DNA of 7,525 nt from DASQFU01 sp035632955. GTDB taxonomy: Bacteria; Eisenbacteria; RBG-16-71-46. This document shows positions 1 through 6,106 of this stretch, one piece after another. Made by a program: the position numbers and the translations under genes. Location: assembly GCA_035632955.1 (NCBI GenBank), contig DASQFU010000042.1, positions 1 through 7,525 of the forward strand. Reading direction: 5' to 3'. The notes under the pieces were generated by a model. That model worked only from the letters and a program-made list of their open reading frames with translations, made no database searches and had not been told where the DNA came from. Each line of letters begins with the position of its first letter. Position 1 is the stretch's first letter.

Positions 1-1
1 G

Positions 2-172
2 GTCGAGGAAGGCGAGTGGTGGATCGAGATGTCGTACGCGTACTGCACCGCCGGCGAGCAGTCGCTGTGCGTGCCCGGGCGCCAGAGCTGGCGCGTGCCG
101 GTGCAGCTCGCCGACCATGGAGAGAGCGAGATCCATCTCGCTCCAAGTCAGACCGAGGCGCGACAAAGCTAG
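2..172 (+). CDS. 3' end of a thioredoxin/NHL-repeat (NHLRC2-like) or DsbD-like protein, 5'-truncated
   Basis: Only the last 56 codons are in the window; the frame is open from base 2 and ends at TAG 170-172. The visible peptide starts VEEGEWWIEMSYAYC and has two cysteines spaced CX7C (fragment residues 15 and 23), followed by a WRVPVQL beta-strand. This pattern (hydrophobic strand, YxYC, short loop, LC, then a VPV strand) resembles the immunoglobulin-like C-terminal domain of bacterial NHLRC2-type proteins, where a thioredoxin fold and NHL repeats precede it. The N-terminal domain of DsbD has a similar cysteine pair and is the main alternative. None of the thioredoxin or NHL part is visible, so the assignment rests on a short motif. 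The gene converges on the glycosyltransferase gene with a 10-nt gap between stops. A hairpin at 124-143 lies inside its last codons. Confidence 0.5.
   Translation, partial: VEEGEWWIEMSYAYCTAGEQSLCVPGRQSWRVPVQLADHGESEIHLAPSQTEARQS
124..143. other. Perfect inverted repeat at the 3' end of the first gene
   Basis: GAGCGAGA and TCTCGCTC flank a TCCA tetraloop, giving an 8-bp perfect stem, or 9 bp if the loop is only CC. It lies inside the last codons of the + strand gene, about 27 nt before its stop and 40 nt beyond the stop of the convergent glycosyltransferase gene. No T-run follows on either strand, so it is not a classic intrinsic terminator. It could act as a bidirectional 3'-end structure for the converging genes, or be a chance result of GAG/CTC-rich codons. 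Confidence 0.3.
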
Positions 173-182
173 CCGCGGGAAA

Positions 183-1922
183 TTACCTCGCGGCCATCCG
201 CACCCCGGGCGGGCCGAGCTCGAGCCATACCACGACGAAGCCGTCGAGCTCCCTGAAGCGCCGCGCGCGGGCGATGTTCCACTCCGGTCGTTTTACCGCG
301 AGCTCGGGGTTCTCGAGCAGCTCGTTCCATCCTTGCCACGCGCGCTCGGGGCTGCGGAACGCCAGCACCACGTGACGAAACTCGAGGCGCAGTCGGCAGG
401 CCTCGACGTCGAGCGGTGTCAGGGCAAGATGCACGACCGGCCGGCGCGAATACCACGATAGCGTCGGGCCGAGGTTGCTCATCACCGGCTCGCCGGGCGC
501 GAGCTCGCGGCGCAGACGGTGTCCGAGATCGCGCAGGGTGAGCACCGAGGGGAGCCCGCGCGTGTCCGCGGCCCGAGCGGCCTCCTGATTGCCTTGCGTG
601 GTCTGCCATGCGCCCCACCCGAGTGCCAACACGACGACCGCGATCTGTAGCACGCGCCGGCCGGCGGGCCCCATGATTTCGTTCGGCACGCGCGCCACCA
701 TCGCCCAGGTCGCGAGCAGCCCCGCAGCCTCGAGCGGCACGCGCGTCGGGAACACGTAACGCAGCCATGGAATGGCGAGCGCGGCGGTCAGGACGCCGAT
801 CACGGAAGCCACGAGGATCACAGCCGCGGCCATTCCGGGCGCGCGCGCCGGCCGGCGCACGAGAAGCCAGGCCACGAGCGCCCCGATCCAGAGCGCCCTG
901 GGTCCGACGGTGGAGGCCAGGGTCAGCGGCCCGAGATTGCGAAGCAGCTTGCGTGTGAACCAAGGCCACGCCGTTGCGAGCGAAGGCAGCTCGGGGTGCT
1001 CGGGCAAGTGGTAGAGCGAGAACCAAGTTCGTCCTTCGATCCCGTCCCATAAGACGTAGCGCGTGAGATCCCAGCCTGGCGACCCGAAAGCGCGCCATTT
1101 GTAGAGCCACCATGGCGCCAGCGGAACGACGAAGCCGATCAGCGCCAGCGCGAAGATACGGGTTCTCGCTGCGCCTGCGGCTCCGGGCCGCTCCGCCGGC
1201 GACCATGCAAGCGCCGCCGCGAGCGCGAACAGCGGCGCCAGCCACAACATGTTGGCTCTGAAGGTTCCGGTCACGCCGAGCAGCAACCCGAACAGGAGCG
1301 GGTGCCGCGTCGCGCGTCCGGTGGCGATCCCCGCGAACGCAGTCACGATGCCGAGCGTGAAGGGCAGCTCGTTCATCCCCCCGACCGCGAAATGCTGTGC
1401 CTCGGGGTCAAGGAGGAACGCCATGCCGACGACGAACCCGGCGACCGCGCGCAACGAGAGTGACAGCGCGGGTGCCTGGCGCTGAATCAAGCGAGCGCTG
1501 GCGAGCGCCAGGAGTGCTGCGATCGTGAGAAAGCAGCCGAACGGCAGCAGGAGTGTCAGCCACTCTCGCTGGTGGGGCTCGTAGAGGTGGAGCAGCTCCC
1601 ATTTCCCGAGCCGGATCACTTGCGGCACGAGCTTGAAGATCAGGCCTTCCCAGACGACCAATCCGGGCTGAACCGTGCTCAATGGCCAAGGTGGGGCGGG
1701 ATGCTTGGCGAGCTCGATCGGGAGCGCGAACGTCGTCGCCAGCCGATGTTGCTCGGCTAGCTCGCGTCCGGCGAGCGCGTACTGCGCCGAGTCGTAGCTC
1801 AGCACCGGCGACTTGGCCGCGAGATCCCAAGCCGTGGCGTGGAGGATCCACAGCCCGAACCCCGCCACGACCAGCGCGACCATCACGATCAGGTGGGCGA
1901 GAGACCTCCTGGTCGTGGTCAC
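183..1922 (-). CDS. GT-C fold membrane glycosyltransferase (family 39/ArnT-like)
   Basis: A 579-residue polytopic membrane protein, likely to transfer a sugar from a polyprenyl-phosphate donor to an envelope acceptor. After an Arg-rich start there is a first membrane helix (about 10-30). A loop then carries YDSAQYALAGRELAEQ (residues 43-58), the acidic D-x-x-x-Y loop motif typical of GT-C enzymes (PMT, ArnT, GT39 type). Roughly ten hydrophobic helices follow (for example 122-146, 185-240, 255-275, 343-356, 364-387, 395-410, 424-440). The soluble tail 441-579 contains PGEPVMSNLGPTLSWYSRRP (477-496), resembling the 'no longer hidden, living at a named site' strand typical of GT39 periplasmic tails. 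Donor and acceptor cannot be read from sequence. The GTG start at 1922 is the most upstream possible, because an in-frame TAG lies 12 nt before it. It has no Shine-Dalgarno; a weak -10-like TAGTCT ends 6 nt upstream, so a leaderless mRNA is possible. Codons 5-6 are AGG AGG. The stop is TAA. Confidence 0.8.
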   Translation of the reverse strand: MTTTRRSLAHLIVMVALVVAGFGLWILHATAWDLAAKSPVLSYDSAQYALAGRELAEQHRLATTFALPIELAKHPAPPWPLSTVQPGLVVWEGLIFKLVPQVIRLGKWELLHLYEPHQREWLTLLLPFGCFLTIAALLALASARLIQRQAPALSLSLRAVAGFVVGMAFLLDPEAQHFAVGGMNELPFTLGIVTAFAGIATGRATRHPLLFGLLLGVTGTFRANMLWLAPLFALAAALAWSPAERPGAAGAARTRIFALALIGFVVPLAPWWLYKWRAFGSPGWDLTRYVLWDGIEGRTWFSLYHLPEHPELPSLATAWPWFTRKLLRNLGPLTLASTVGPRALWIGALVAWLLVRRPARAPGMAAAVILVASVIGVLTAALAIPWLRYVFPTRVPLEAAGLLATWAMVARVPNEIMGPAGRRVLQIAVVVLALGWGAWQTTQGNQEAARAADTRGLPSVLTLRDLGHRLRRELAPGEPVMSNLGPTLSWYSRRPVVHLALTPLDVEACRLRLEFRHVVLAFRSPERAWQGWNELLENPELAVKRPEWNIARARRFRELDGFVVVWLELGPPGVRMAAR

Positions 1923-1960
1923 GACGTCAGACTAGCGGGACCCTGGTTCGGAAGGAAGGA

Positions 1961-1988
1961 CGGCCGGACGACTGCCATCGTCCGGCCG
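1961..1988 (-). terminator. Strong hairpin upstream of the glycosyltransferase gene, terminator-like on the - strand
   Basis: CGGCCGGACGA and TCGTCCGGCCG form a perfect 11-bp stem around a 6-nt loop (CTGCCA on the + strand). Read on the - strand, the stem is followed by TCCTTCCTTCC, a pyrimidine tract rather than a pure T-run, so it would be a weak-tract intrinsic terminator. It begins 7 nt after the TGA of the possible small ORF at 1996-2220 and lies about 38 nt before the glycosyltransferase start. It could therefore end upstream transcription and separate the glycosyltransferase gene from the mqnD operon. An operator or mRNA-stability element is an alternative. Confidence 0.5.
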
Positions 1989-1995
1989 CGGACAC

Positions 1996-2220
1996 TCAGG
2001 CCAAGGCGTGGCGTTCCGAGTTCCGGGGCGCCACCCCACGAGGGGCTGCCTCTGCCTCGAGGAGTGGTGGGCGATCGTCCGTCGCGAAGGCAAGCGGCGC
2101 GCCGAGTCGCACGTCCAGGCACGCCGTGTCATTGAAGTACCCGAGACAGATGATCCCGGATACGGGGTCGGTCTGCGACGGCTGCCCACTGGGAATCTCC
2201 TCGGCCAAGACGCAGAGCAA
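1996..2220 (-). CDS. Possible small hypothetical ORF or gene remnant (74 codons from a TTG)
   Basis: This frame lies in the 423-nt gap between mqnD and the glycosyltransferase gene. It reads LCVLAEEIPSGQPSQTDPVS, then IICLGYFNDTACLDVRLG, and ends in a TGA at 1996-1998. It is not Arg/Pro-rich like the competing frames. By hand count about 80% of third codon positions are G or C, against roughly 70% and 50% at positions 1 and 2, as expected of coding sequence here. The stop is followed almost at once by the 1961-1988 hairpin. Against it, the TTG start has no Shine-Dalgarno. The same frame is also open upstream of an in-frame TGA (2251-2253), which suggests the tail of a decayed, longer gene. 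I recognise no family. The rest of 1923-2345 shows no other convincing gene. Confidence 0.3.
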   Translation of the reverse strand: MLCVLAEEIPSGQPSQTDPVSGIICLGYFNDTACLDVRLGAPLAFATDDRPPLLEAEAAPRGVAPRNSERHALA

Positions 2221-2301
2221 TCCCGAGGCCGGTCTCCGTTCCCAGCCAAGTCATTGCCGGAGCGCGATGAACGTCGCAGAGCCGAACGTGATGGACGTCG
2301 A

Positions 2302-2322
2302 TTTCCGCACGCGGTGCGGAAA
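2302..2322 (-). terminator. Hairpin 23 nt after the mqnD stop, candidate operon terminator
   Basis: TTTCCGCAC and GTGCGGAAA form a perfect 9-bp stem with a 3-nt loop, starting 23 nt beyond the mqnD stop codon in the direction of transcription. Its position suits the end of the M24-hflX-SRPBCC-mqnD operon. The flank after it on the - strand (TCGACGTCC) has no T-run; the only A/T-rich part is the base of the stem. It may work as a tract-less or Rho-assisted terminator, or only protect the 3' end. Confidence 0.45.
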
Positions 2323-2345
2323 CGCGAGCAGAAGATCTGCCAACC

Positions 2346-3197
2346 TCAGACGATGTCGAGGTCGGGCGCTCGGCGGATGGCGCCGGCGTCCACAGCGCGC
2401 CGGTAGAGTTGCGCGAGCGCCGTGCGACCGTTCGCTCCGAGATCGAGCGTGAGGTCGTTCACGTACATGCGCACGAAGCGCCGGCCTTGATCGAGGTCCA
2501 GCCCGCGGCCGAACTGCAGCGCGTAACGCAGCGCGTCGTCTTCGTTCGCCAGGGCGACCTCGATGCTGGCGCGAAAGCCGGCGCTGGCGGCGCGCATGAG
2601 GTCCGCTCCGAGGTCGCGGCGCACGACGTCGAGGCCGAGCGGCACCGGCAGCCCGTCCCGCGCCTGCCACAGTTCGCCGAAATCCAGCACCTTGACCAGA
2701 CCCTCCGCCACGTAGGTGATCTGGCTCTCATGGATGATCACCCCCGCTTCGACTTCGCCGGCGAGAATCGCCGCCGGAATCCGGTCGAATCGAAGCTCGA
2801 CCGGGACGCAGTCCGGACACTCGATCCGGAGCAGCAGCGCCGCGGTCGTCAGCGGACCGGGCGTCGCGACCCGTGCGCCGCGCAAGGACTCGAGCGTGCG
2901 CGGCTCCCGCGCGACCAGCACCGGCCCGTAGCCGATTCCCATCGAGGCCCCGCACGACATCACGGCGTAGCGATCGGCGAGCGACGCATACGCGTGCGCG
3001 GAGACCGCCGTGATCTCGAGGTCGGCGCGCTCGATCGCCCGCCGGTTCAGGCTCTGGATGTCTTCGAGCACGTGCTCGACGGTACAGCCCGGGATCGCGG
3101 CCGAGCCGGTATGGAAGCCGTAGAACATGAACGCATCGTCGGCGTCCGGGCTGTGCCCGAATCGCAGCGTGCGCAGCGCCGTCGCGTCGGTAGGCAT
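2346..3197 (-). CDS. mqnD: 1,4-dihydroxy-6-naphthoate synthase (MqnD family), futalosine menaquinone pathway
   Basis: A 283-residue protein with the periplasmic-binding-protein fold of the MqnA/MqnD family. MqnD converts cyclic dehypoxanthine futalosine to 1,4-dihydroxy-6-naphthoate in the cytoplasm. The N-terminal signature is SPDADDAFMFYGF (residues 16-28), where Thermus MqnD has SPCPNDTF. Other family landmarks are VLEDIQSLNR (43-52), ATPGPLTTAALLL (111-123) and GEVEAGVIIHESQITY (147-162). His156 in IIHES corresponds to the histidine proposed as catalytic in Thermus MqnD. The segment DGLPVPLGLDVVRRDLG also matches the family closely, and the length is typical. The ATG at 3197 is chosen because homology begins at residue 11 and the upstream SRPBCC gene stops 5 nt before it; no strong Shine-Dalgarno is seen, so translational coupling is likely. 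It is the last gene of the operon. The variant signature leaves open a related substrate within the MqnA/MqnD group. Confidence 0.83.
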   Translation of the reverse strand: MPTDATALRTLRFGHSPDADDAFMFYGFHTGSAAIPGCTVEHVLEDIQSLNRRAIERADLEITAVSAHAYASLADRYAVMSCGASMGIGYGPVLVAREPRTLESLRGARVATPGPLTTAALLLRIECPDCVPVELRFDRIPAAILAGEVEAGVIIHESQITYVAEGLVKVLDFGELWQARDGLPVPLGLDVVRRDLGADLMRAASAGFRASIEVALANEDDALRYALQFGRGLDLDQGRRFVRMYVNDLTLDLGANGRTALAQLYRRAVDAGAIRRAPDLDIV

Positions 3198-3202
3198 CGC
3201 GG

Positions 3203-3628
3203 TCAGGCGAGGCAGTCGGTGAGCCGGGCCAGGGCTCTGGGCCAAGCCGCGCGATAGCTCGCGGCGAACGGCTCGTAGTCGGGCCGCGCCGGCAGCCGGT
3301 GTCGGGTCACGAGCGTCGTACCGCCCGGCCGCGGAGCGAGCTCGAATCCCACCCGCCCCGCATAGCCGTCGGGATATCCCGCGTGGCCCCCTTCGTACGC
3401 GCACGCGTTCGGCGGCTCGAACACCACCCAGCGCGCCTCGAACGGCAGCGTGGCCGCCTCGCCGGTCCAGCGCAGGAGCAGCCGGCCGCCGTTGGTCGCG
3501 TGCGTCTCGGCGGCGTCGCAGAACCAGCGCTCGAGCAGGCCGGCTTCGGTCAATGCGGCGAACACGCGCTCCGGAGGCGCCGCCAGCTCGGTGCGAAACT
3601 CGAGCACCGTGACAATCGTCGCCGCCAT
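3203..3628 (-). CDS. SRPBCC/AHSA1-domain protein
   Basis: A 141-residue single-domain protein of the START/Bet v1-like (SRPBCC) superfamily, AHSA1/CalC-like branch. It shows the family order: an opening strand and helix FRTELAAPPERVFAALTEAG (11-30); LLERWF (31-36), the usual 'l.rWf' site; a central GGRLLLRW strand (47-54); FEPPNACAYE (70-79); and a C-terminal helix, AASYRAAWPRALARLTDCL (122-140), that closes the hydrophobic cavity. Such domains bind small hydrophobic ligands or act as Hsp90-activator-like modules; the ligand cannot be inferred here. The ATG at 3628 lies 8 nt after the hflX stop. The frame stays open upstream only as a shadow of hflX. No strong Shine-Dalgarno is visible, consistent with coupled translation. 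Its place between hflX and mqnD shows co-expression but not function. Confidence 0.8.
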   Translation of the reverse strand: MAATIVTVLEFRTELAAPPERVFAALTEAGLLERWFCDAAETHATNGGRLLLRWTGEAATLPFEARWVVFEPPNACAYEGGHAGYPDGYAGRVGFELAPRPGGTTLVTRHRLPARPDYEPFAASYRAAWPRALARLTDCLA

Positions 3629-3636
3629 GATCGGAG

Positions 3637-4758
3637 CTACGACGCCCGGCGCAGAGCGCGCTCGCCCGCGTGACGCCACAACCAGGTGCGCAGCGCGTCG
3701 AGCCCGAGCCCGGTACGCCCGGAGACCACGAACGCGCCCGGGAACTCGACCCGCAGGCCGTCCGCGATGGTTGGATCGGCCAGGCGGTCCGCCTTGTTGA
3801 ACACGAGCGTCGTCGGCCGCGGGGTTTCGAGCAGCTCGTCTAGCACCTCGTCGACCGCGCTCATCTGCCGGCGGAAATCCGCATCCGAGACGTCGACGAC
3901 GTGCAGCAACAGGTCGGCCTCGATCGCCTCGACCAGGGTGCTGTGGAACGACGCCACCAGGTGATGCGGGAGCTTGCGGATGAAGCCGACCGTGTCGGTG
4001 AGCAGCGCCACCTGACGCTCGGGGCTCACCATCTGCCGCGTGGTGGCGTCGAGGGTCGCGAACAGCCGGTTTTCGACCAGCACGTGGGAGCGCGTCAGCG
4101 CGTTGAAGAGCGTGCTCTTGCCGGCATTGGTGTAGCCGACCAGGGCCGCTCGAAACTCGCGGCGCCGCTTGCGACGCTGGGTCTCGCGCTCGCGCTCGAC
4201 GGCCTGCAGCTCGCGCTTGAGCCGGGCGATGCGCTCGCGCACCAGCCGGCGGTCGGTCTCGAGCTGGGTTTCGCCCGGGCCGCGCGTGCCGATGCCGCCG
4301 GCCTGGCGTTCGAGGTGCTTCCACATTCCGGTCAGCCGCGGCAGCATGTACTCGAGCTGCGCCAGCTCGACCTGGAGTCGTGACTCGCGCGTGCGCGCGC
4401 GCTTGGCGAAGATGTCGAGGATCAGCTCGGAGCGGTCGACGACCTTGCGGTCGAGCGCCTTCTCGAGATTGCGCACCTGGGCCGGGCTGAGATCGTCGTC
4501 GAAGATCACGAGGTCCGCGTCCCCTTCGTTCGAACGATCCTTCAGCTCCTCGAGCTTGCCTTTGCCGATGAAGTGTCCGGGATGGATCGTGCCCCGGCGC
4601 TGGACGACCGAGCCGAGCACTTTGGCTCCGGCGGTGTCCGCGAGCAGAGCCAGCTCGTCGAGCGAGGCGCCGGCATGGGTTCGGCTCCGTCCGGCGTGAC
4701 CCACCAGCAGCGCGCGTTCGGCGCGTGGCGGGTTGAGAATCTCGTGCGATCTCTTCAA
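3637..4758 (-). CDS. hflX: GTPase HflX
   Basis: A 373-residue ribosome-associated GTPase; HflX splits stalled or hibernating 70S ribosomes, notably under heat stress. The N-terminal domain has GSVVQRRGTIHPGHFIGKGK (49-68) and FDDDLSPAQVRNLEKAL (86-102). The helical linker includes LPRLTGMW (139-146) and the family hallmark GTRGPGETQLETDRR (157-171). The G domain shows G1 GYTNAGKST (208-216), G2 TLDATTR (235-241), G3 DTVGF (255-259), G4 NKAD (321-324) and a G5-like VSGRTG (345-350), where SA is more usual than SG. It is shorter than the E. coli protein (426) because it has little N-terminal lead and almost nothing after the G domain. The TTG start at 4758 overlaps the TGA stop of the peptidase gene (TTGA), a classic coupling arrangement. 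The longer open frame upstream is Arg/Ala-rich shadow of the peptidase gene. A GTG near codon 19 is an alternative start. Confidence 0.93.
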   Translation of the reverse strand: MKRSHEILNPPRAERALLVGHAGRSRTHAGASLDELALLADTAGAKVLGSVVQRRGTIHPGHFIGKGKLEELKDRSNEGDADLVIFDDDLSPAQVRNLEKALDRKVVDRSELILDIFAKRARTRESRLQVELAQLEYMLPRLTGMWKHLERQAGGIGTRGPGETQLETDRRLVRERIARLKRELQAVERERETQRRKRRREFRAALVGYTNAGKSTLFNALTRSHVLVENRLFATLDATTRQMVSPERQVALLTDTVGFIRKLPHHLVASFHSTLVEAIEADLLLHVVDVSDADFRRQMSAVDEVLDELLETPRPTTLVFNKADRLADPTIADGLRVEFPGAFVVSGRTGLGLDALRTWLWRHAGERALRRAS

Positions 4759-5975
4759 CCGCGCGGCTCGACTTCCAGCTCGTAGGGAGCGGGTGTGAGG
4801 TTCTCGAAGCGGCCATCCGAGCGCACCAGCACCAGATCCTCGATGCGCGCGCCGAGGCCACGCGACGGATAGTAGAGCCCGGGCTCGACGGTGATCACCA
4901 TGCCCGGCTCGAGCGTCTGCGTGTTGGACGGCGGCCCCCCGAGCCGCGGCGCTTCGTGCACCGCGAGGCCGACGCCGTGGCCGAGCCCGTGCACGTAGCC
5001 CTCCTGCAGCGAGTCGTTGTGGCGCAACGTGCCGTGGCCCCGCTGCTCGAACAGGTCGCACACCTTGTCCTGATACATGCGGCACGATGCGCCGAGCGTG
5101 AGTGAATCCATCGCCAGTCGGAAGGCCGCGTGCACGTCGTCGTAGAGACGCTTGAGCGGCTCCGGCGCCTGGCCGACGCAAAACGTCCGCGTCAGATCGC
5201 TGTAGTAGCCGCCGCCGGCTTCGCCGGGAAAGATGTCGACCAGAAGCGGCACGCCGGGCCGCAGCAGATCGGCGTCGTTGCCCCGGTTGTGGGGTACGCC
5301 GGCGTCGCGTCCCTGCGAGACGATGCTCTCGCCGCCCTCCAGCCCGTGGGCGAGGAACTCCGCGTGGAGTAGCCGCCGCAGATCACCGATCGTCACCGGC
5401 CCCGAGCCGTTGGCGCGGAACTGGTCGCCTTGCTGGCGCAGCGATCCCAAGCGCTCGCGGAGCTTGTCGATCGCCGCCACCGCGCCTTGCGCCGCGCGGC
5501 GGATCGCGGCGACCTCGTCGTCGTCTTTGGTGGTGCGCGCGACCGTCAGGATGTCGGGGTAGCTGCGATCCACTTCGATCGTGGGGTCGAGCTCGCGCAC
5601 CCGTTCCATCACTTCGTAGGCAAAGCCCCAGCCGAGATCGCCGAAGAACGCGACCTGGCCCTGGATCCCGAGCGTGCCGCAGGTCTCGGCCACCAGCCGG
5701 CCGAGTCCGCGCGCGGGATTGCCTTCCTGCTCGATCAGTTGAGCGAGCCCGTGCTGCGAAAACGACGAATGCTCGCAGCCAGCCTGCGCCGCTTGATCGC
5801 GTTCCATCGGGTCGTGGATCAGATGCGCGCGACCGTCGGCCGCGCGGAAGTAGATCCCATGATGGAGCTTCTGGCGGATCGCGTAGTACATCGCCGGGCT
5901 GTAGCGGTCGTACGCCATGACCACCATGCCTCCGAGGCCGCGCTCCTGCATCAGTCGGTCAAGATCTTTGCGCAC
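4755..5975 (-). CDS. M24-family metallopeptidase, Xaa-Pro aminopeptidase/prolidase-like
   Basis: A 406-residue cytoplasmic dinuclear metallopeptidase of the pita-bread fold, expected to cleave peptides with proline at the second position. The N-terminal creatinase-type domain is about residues 1-145. The catalytic domain begins near the KDDDEVAAIRRA helix (150-161). All five metal ligands are visible: Asp247 (VDIFP), Asp260 (SDLTRTF), His333 (GLGHGVG), Glu364 (TVEPGLYYP) and Glu379 (RIEDLV). His229 (VPHN) and His340 (VHE) match the conserved active-site histidines. The first metal site reads VDIFPGEAGGGYYSDLTRTF, a DIFP variant of the common VDFG form. The GTG start at 5975 is supported by a GAGGAGG Shine-Dalgarno 4 nt upstream. 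It is the first gene of the tight operon, and its TGA overlaps the TTG start of hflX. Prolidase and aminopeptidase specificity cannot be separated here. Confidence 0.9.
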   Translation of the reverse strand: MRKDLDRLMQERGLGGMVVMAYDRYSPAMYYAIRQKLHHGIYFRAADGRAHLIHDPMERDQAAQAGCEHSSFSQHGLAQLIEQEGNPARGLGRLVAETCGTLGIQGQVAFFGDLGWGFAYEVMERVRELDPTIEVDRSYPDILTVARTTKDDDEVAAIRRAAQGAVAAIDKLRERLGSLRQQGDQFRANGSGPVTIGDLRRLLHAEFLAHGLEGGESIVSQGRDAGVPHNRGNDADLLRPGVPLLVDIFPGEAGGGYYSDLTRTFCVGQAPEPLKRLYDDVHAAFRLAMDSLTLGASCRMYQDKVCDLFEQRGHGTLRHNDSLQEGYVHGLGHGVGLAVHEAPRLGGPPSNTQTLEPGMVITVEPGLYYPSRGLGARIEDLVLVRSDGRFENLTPAPYELEVEPRG

Positions 5976-5979
5976 AGGG

Positions 5980-5986
5980 CCTCCTC
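5980..5986 (-). promoter_or_regulatory. Shine-Dalgarno of the M24 peptidase gene
   Basis: GAGGAGG on the - strand, separated by CCCT from the GTG at 5975. It is the strongest ribosome-binding site on the - strand of this window and settles the GTG as the start. It fits a well-translated lead gene followed by coupled downstream genes that lack good sites of their own. Confidence 0.75.
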
Positions 5987-6044
5987 GCGGCGGGATGACG
6001 GGTCCGTGGGATCGGCCGCGGGCCGTTCGCCCGGGCGGGCAGCT

Positions 6045-6073
6045 ATGCTAGTCGATACGCTCCGCCCCGTGAA
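6045..6073 (-). promoter_or_regulatory. Candidate sigma70-like promoter for the M24-hflX-SRPBCC-mqnD operon
   Basis: On the - strand a -35-like TTCACG (6073-6068) and a -10-like TAGCAT (6050-6045) are separated by 17 nt. Each matches four of six consensus bases. It lies in the 131-nt gap between the rhomboid stop and the peptidase start and would give a leader of about 60 nt. Read-through from the rhomboid gene is an alternative, since no convincing terminator is seen in the gap. Confidence 0.35.
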
Positions 6074-6106
6074 GGGTCGGAAGCGCTGGTGTCGGCTCGC
6101 GGCGCC

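Noticed and set aside
169..1245. Long - strand open frame (358 codons) inside the glycosyltransferase gene
   Set aside because: Arg/Ala/Gly-rich translation without membrane segments or motifs; it is the shadow of the GT-C gene in a GC-rich genome.
2125..2250. ATG at 2250 overlapping the TGA at 2251-2253 (ATGA), opening a 41-codon - strand frame
   Set aside because: The upstream frame ending there is not a gene (mqnD ends earlier in another frame), and third-position G/C is low, so it is not real stop-start coupling.
2409..3257. 282-codon + strand open frame antisense to mqnD
   Set aside because: No recognisable family; mqnD on the other strand explains the conservation and codon pattern.
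3629..4861. Upstream extension of the SRPBCC frame to a 552-codon ORF
   Set aside because: The extension lies inside hflX, is Arg-rich and has no recognisable domain; homology begins at the ATG at 3628.
4759..5181. Upstream extension of the HflX frame to a 514-codon ORF
   Set aside because: This part overlaps the peptidase gene and is low-complexity Arg/Ala/Gly sequence; HflX homology begins just after the TTG at 4758.
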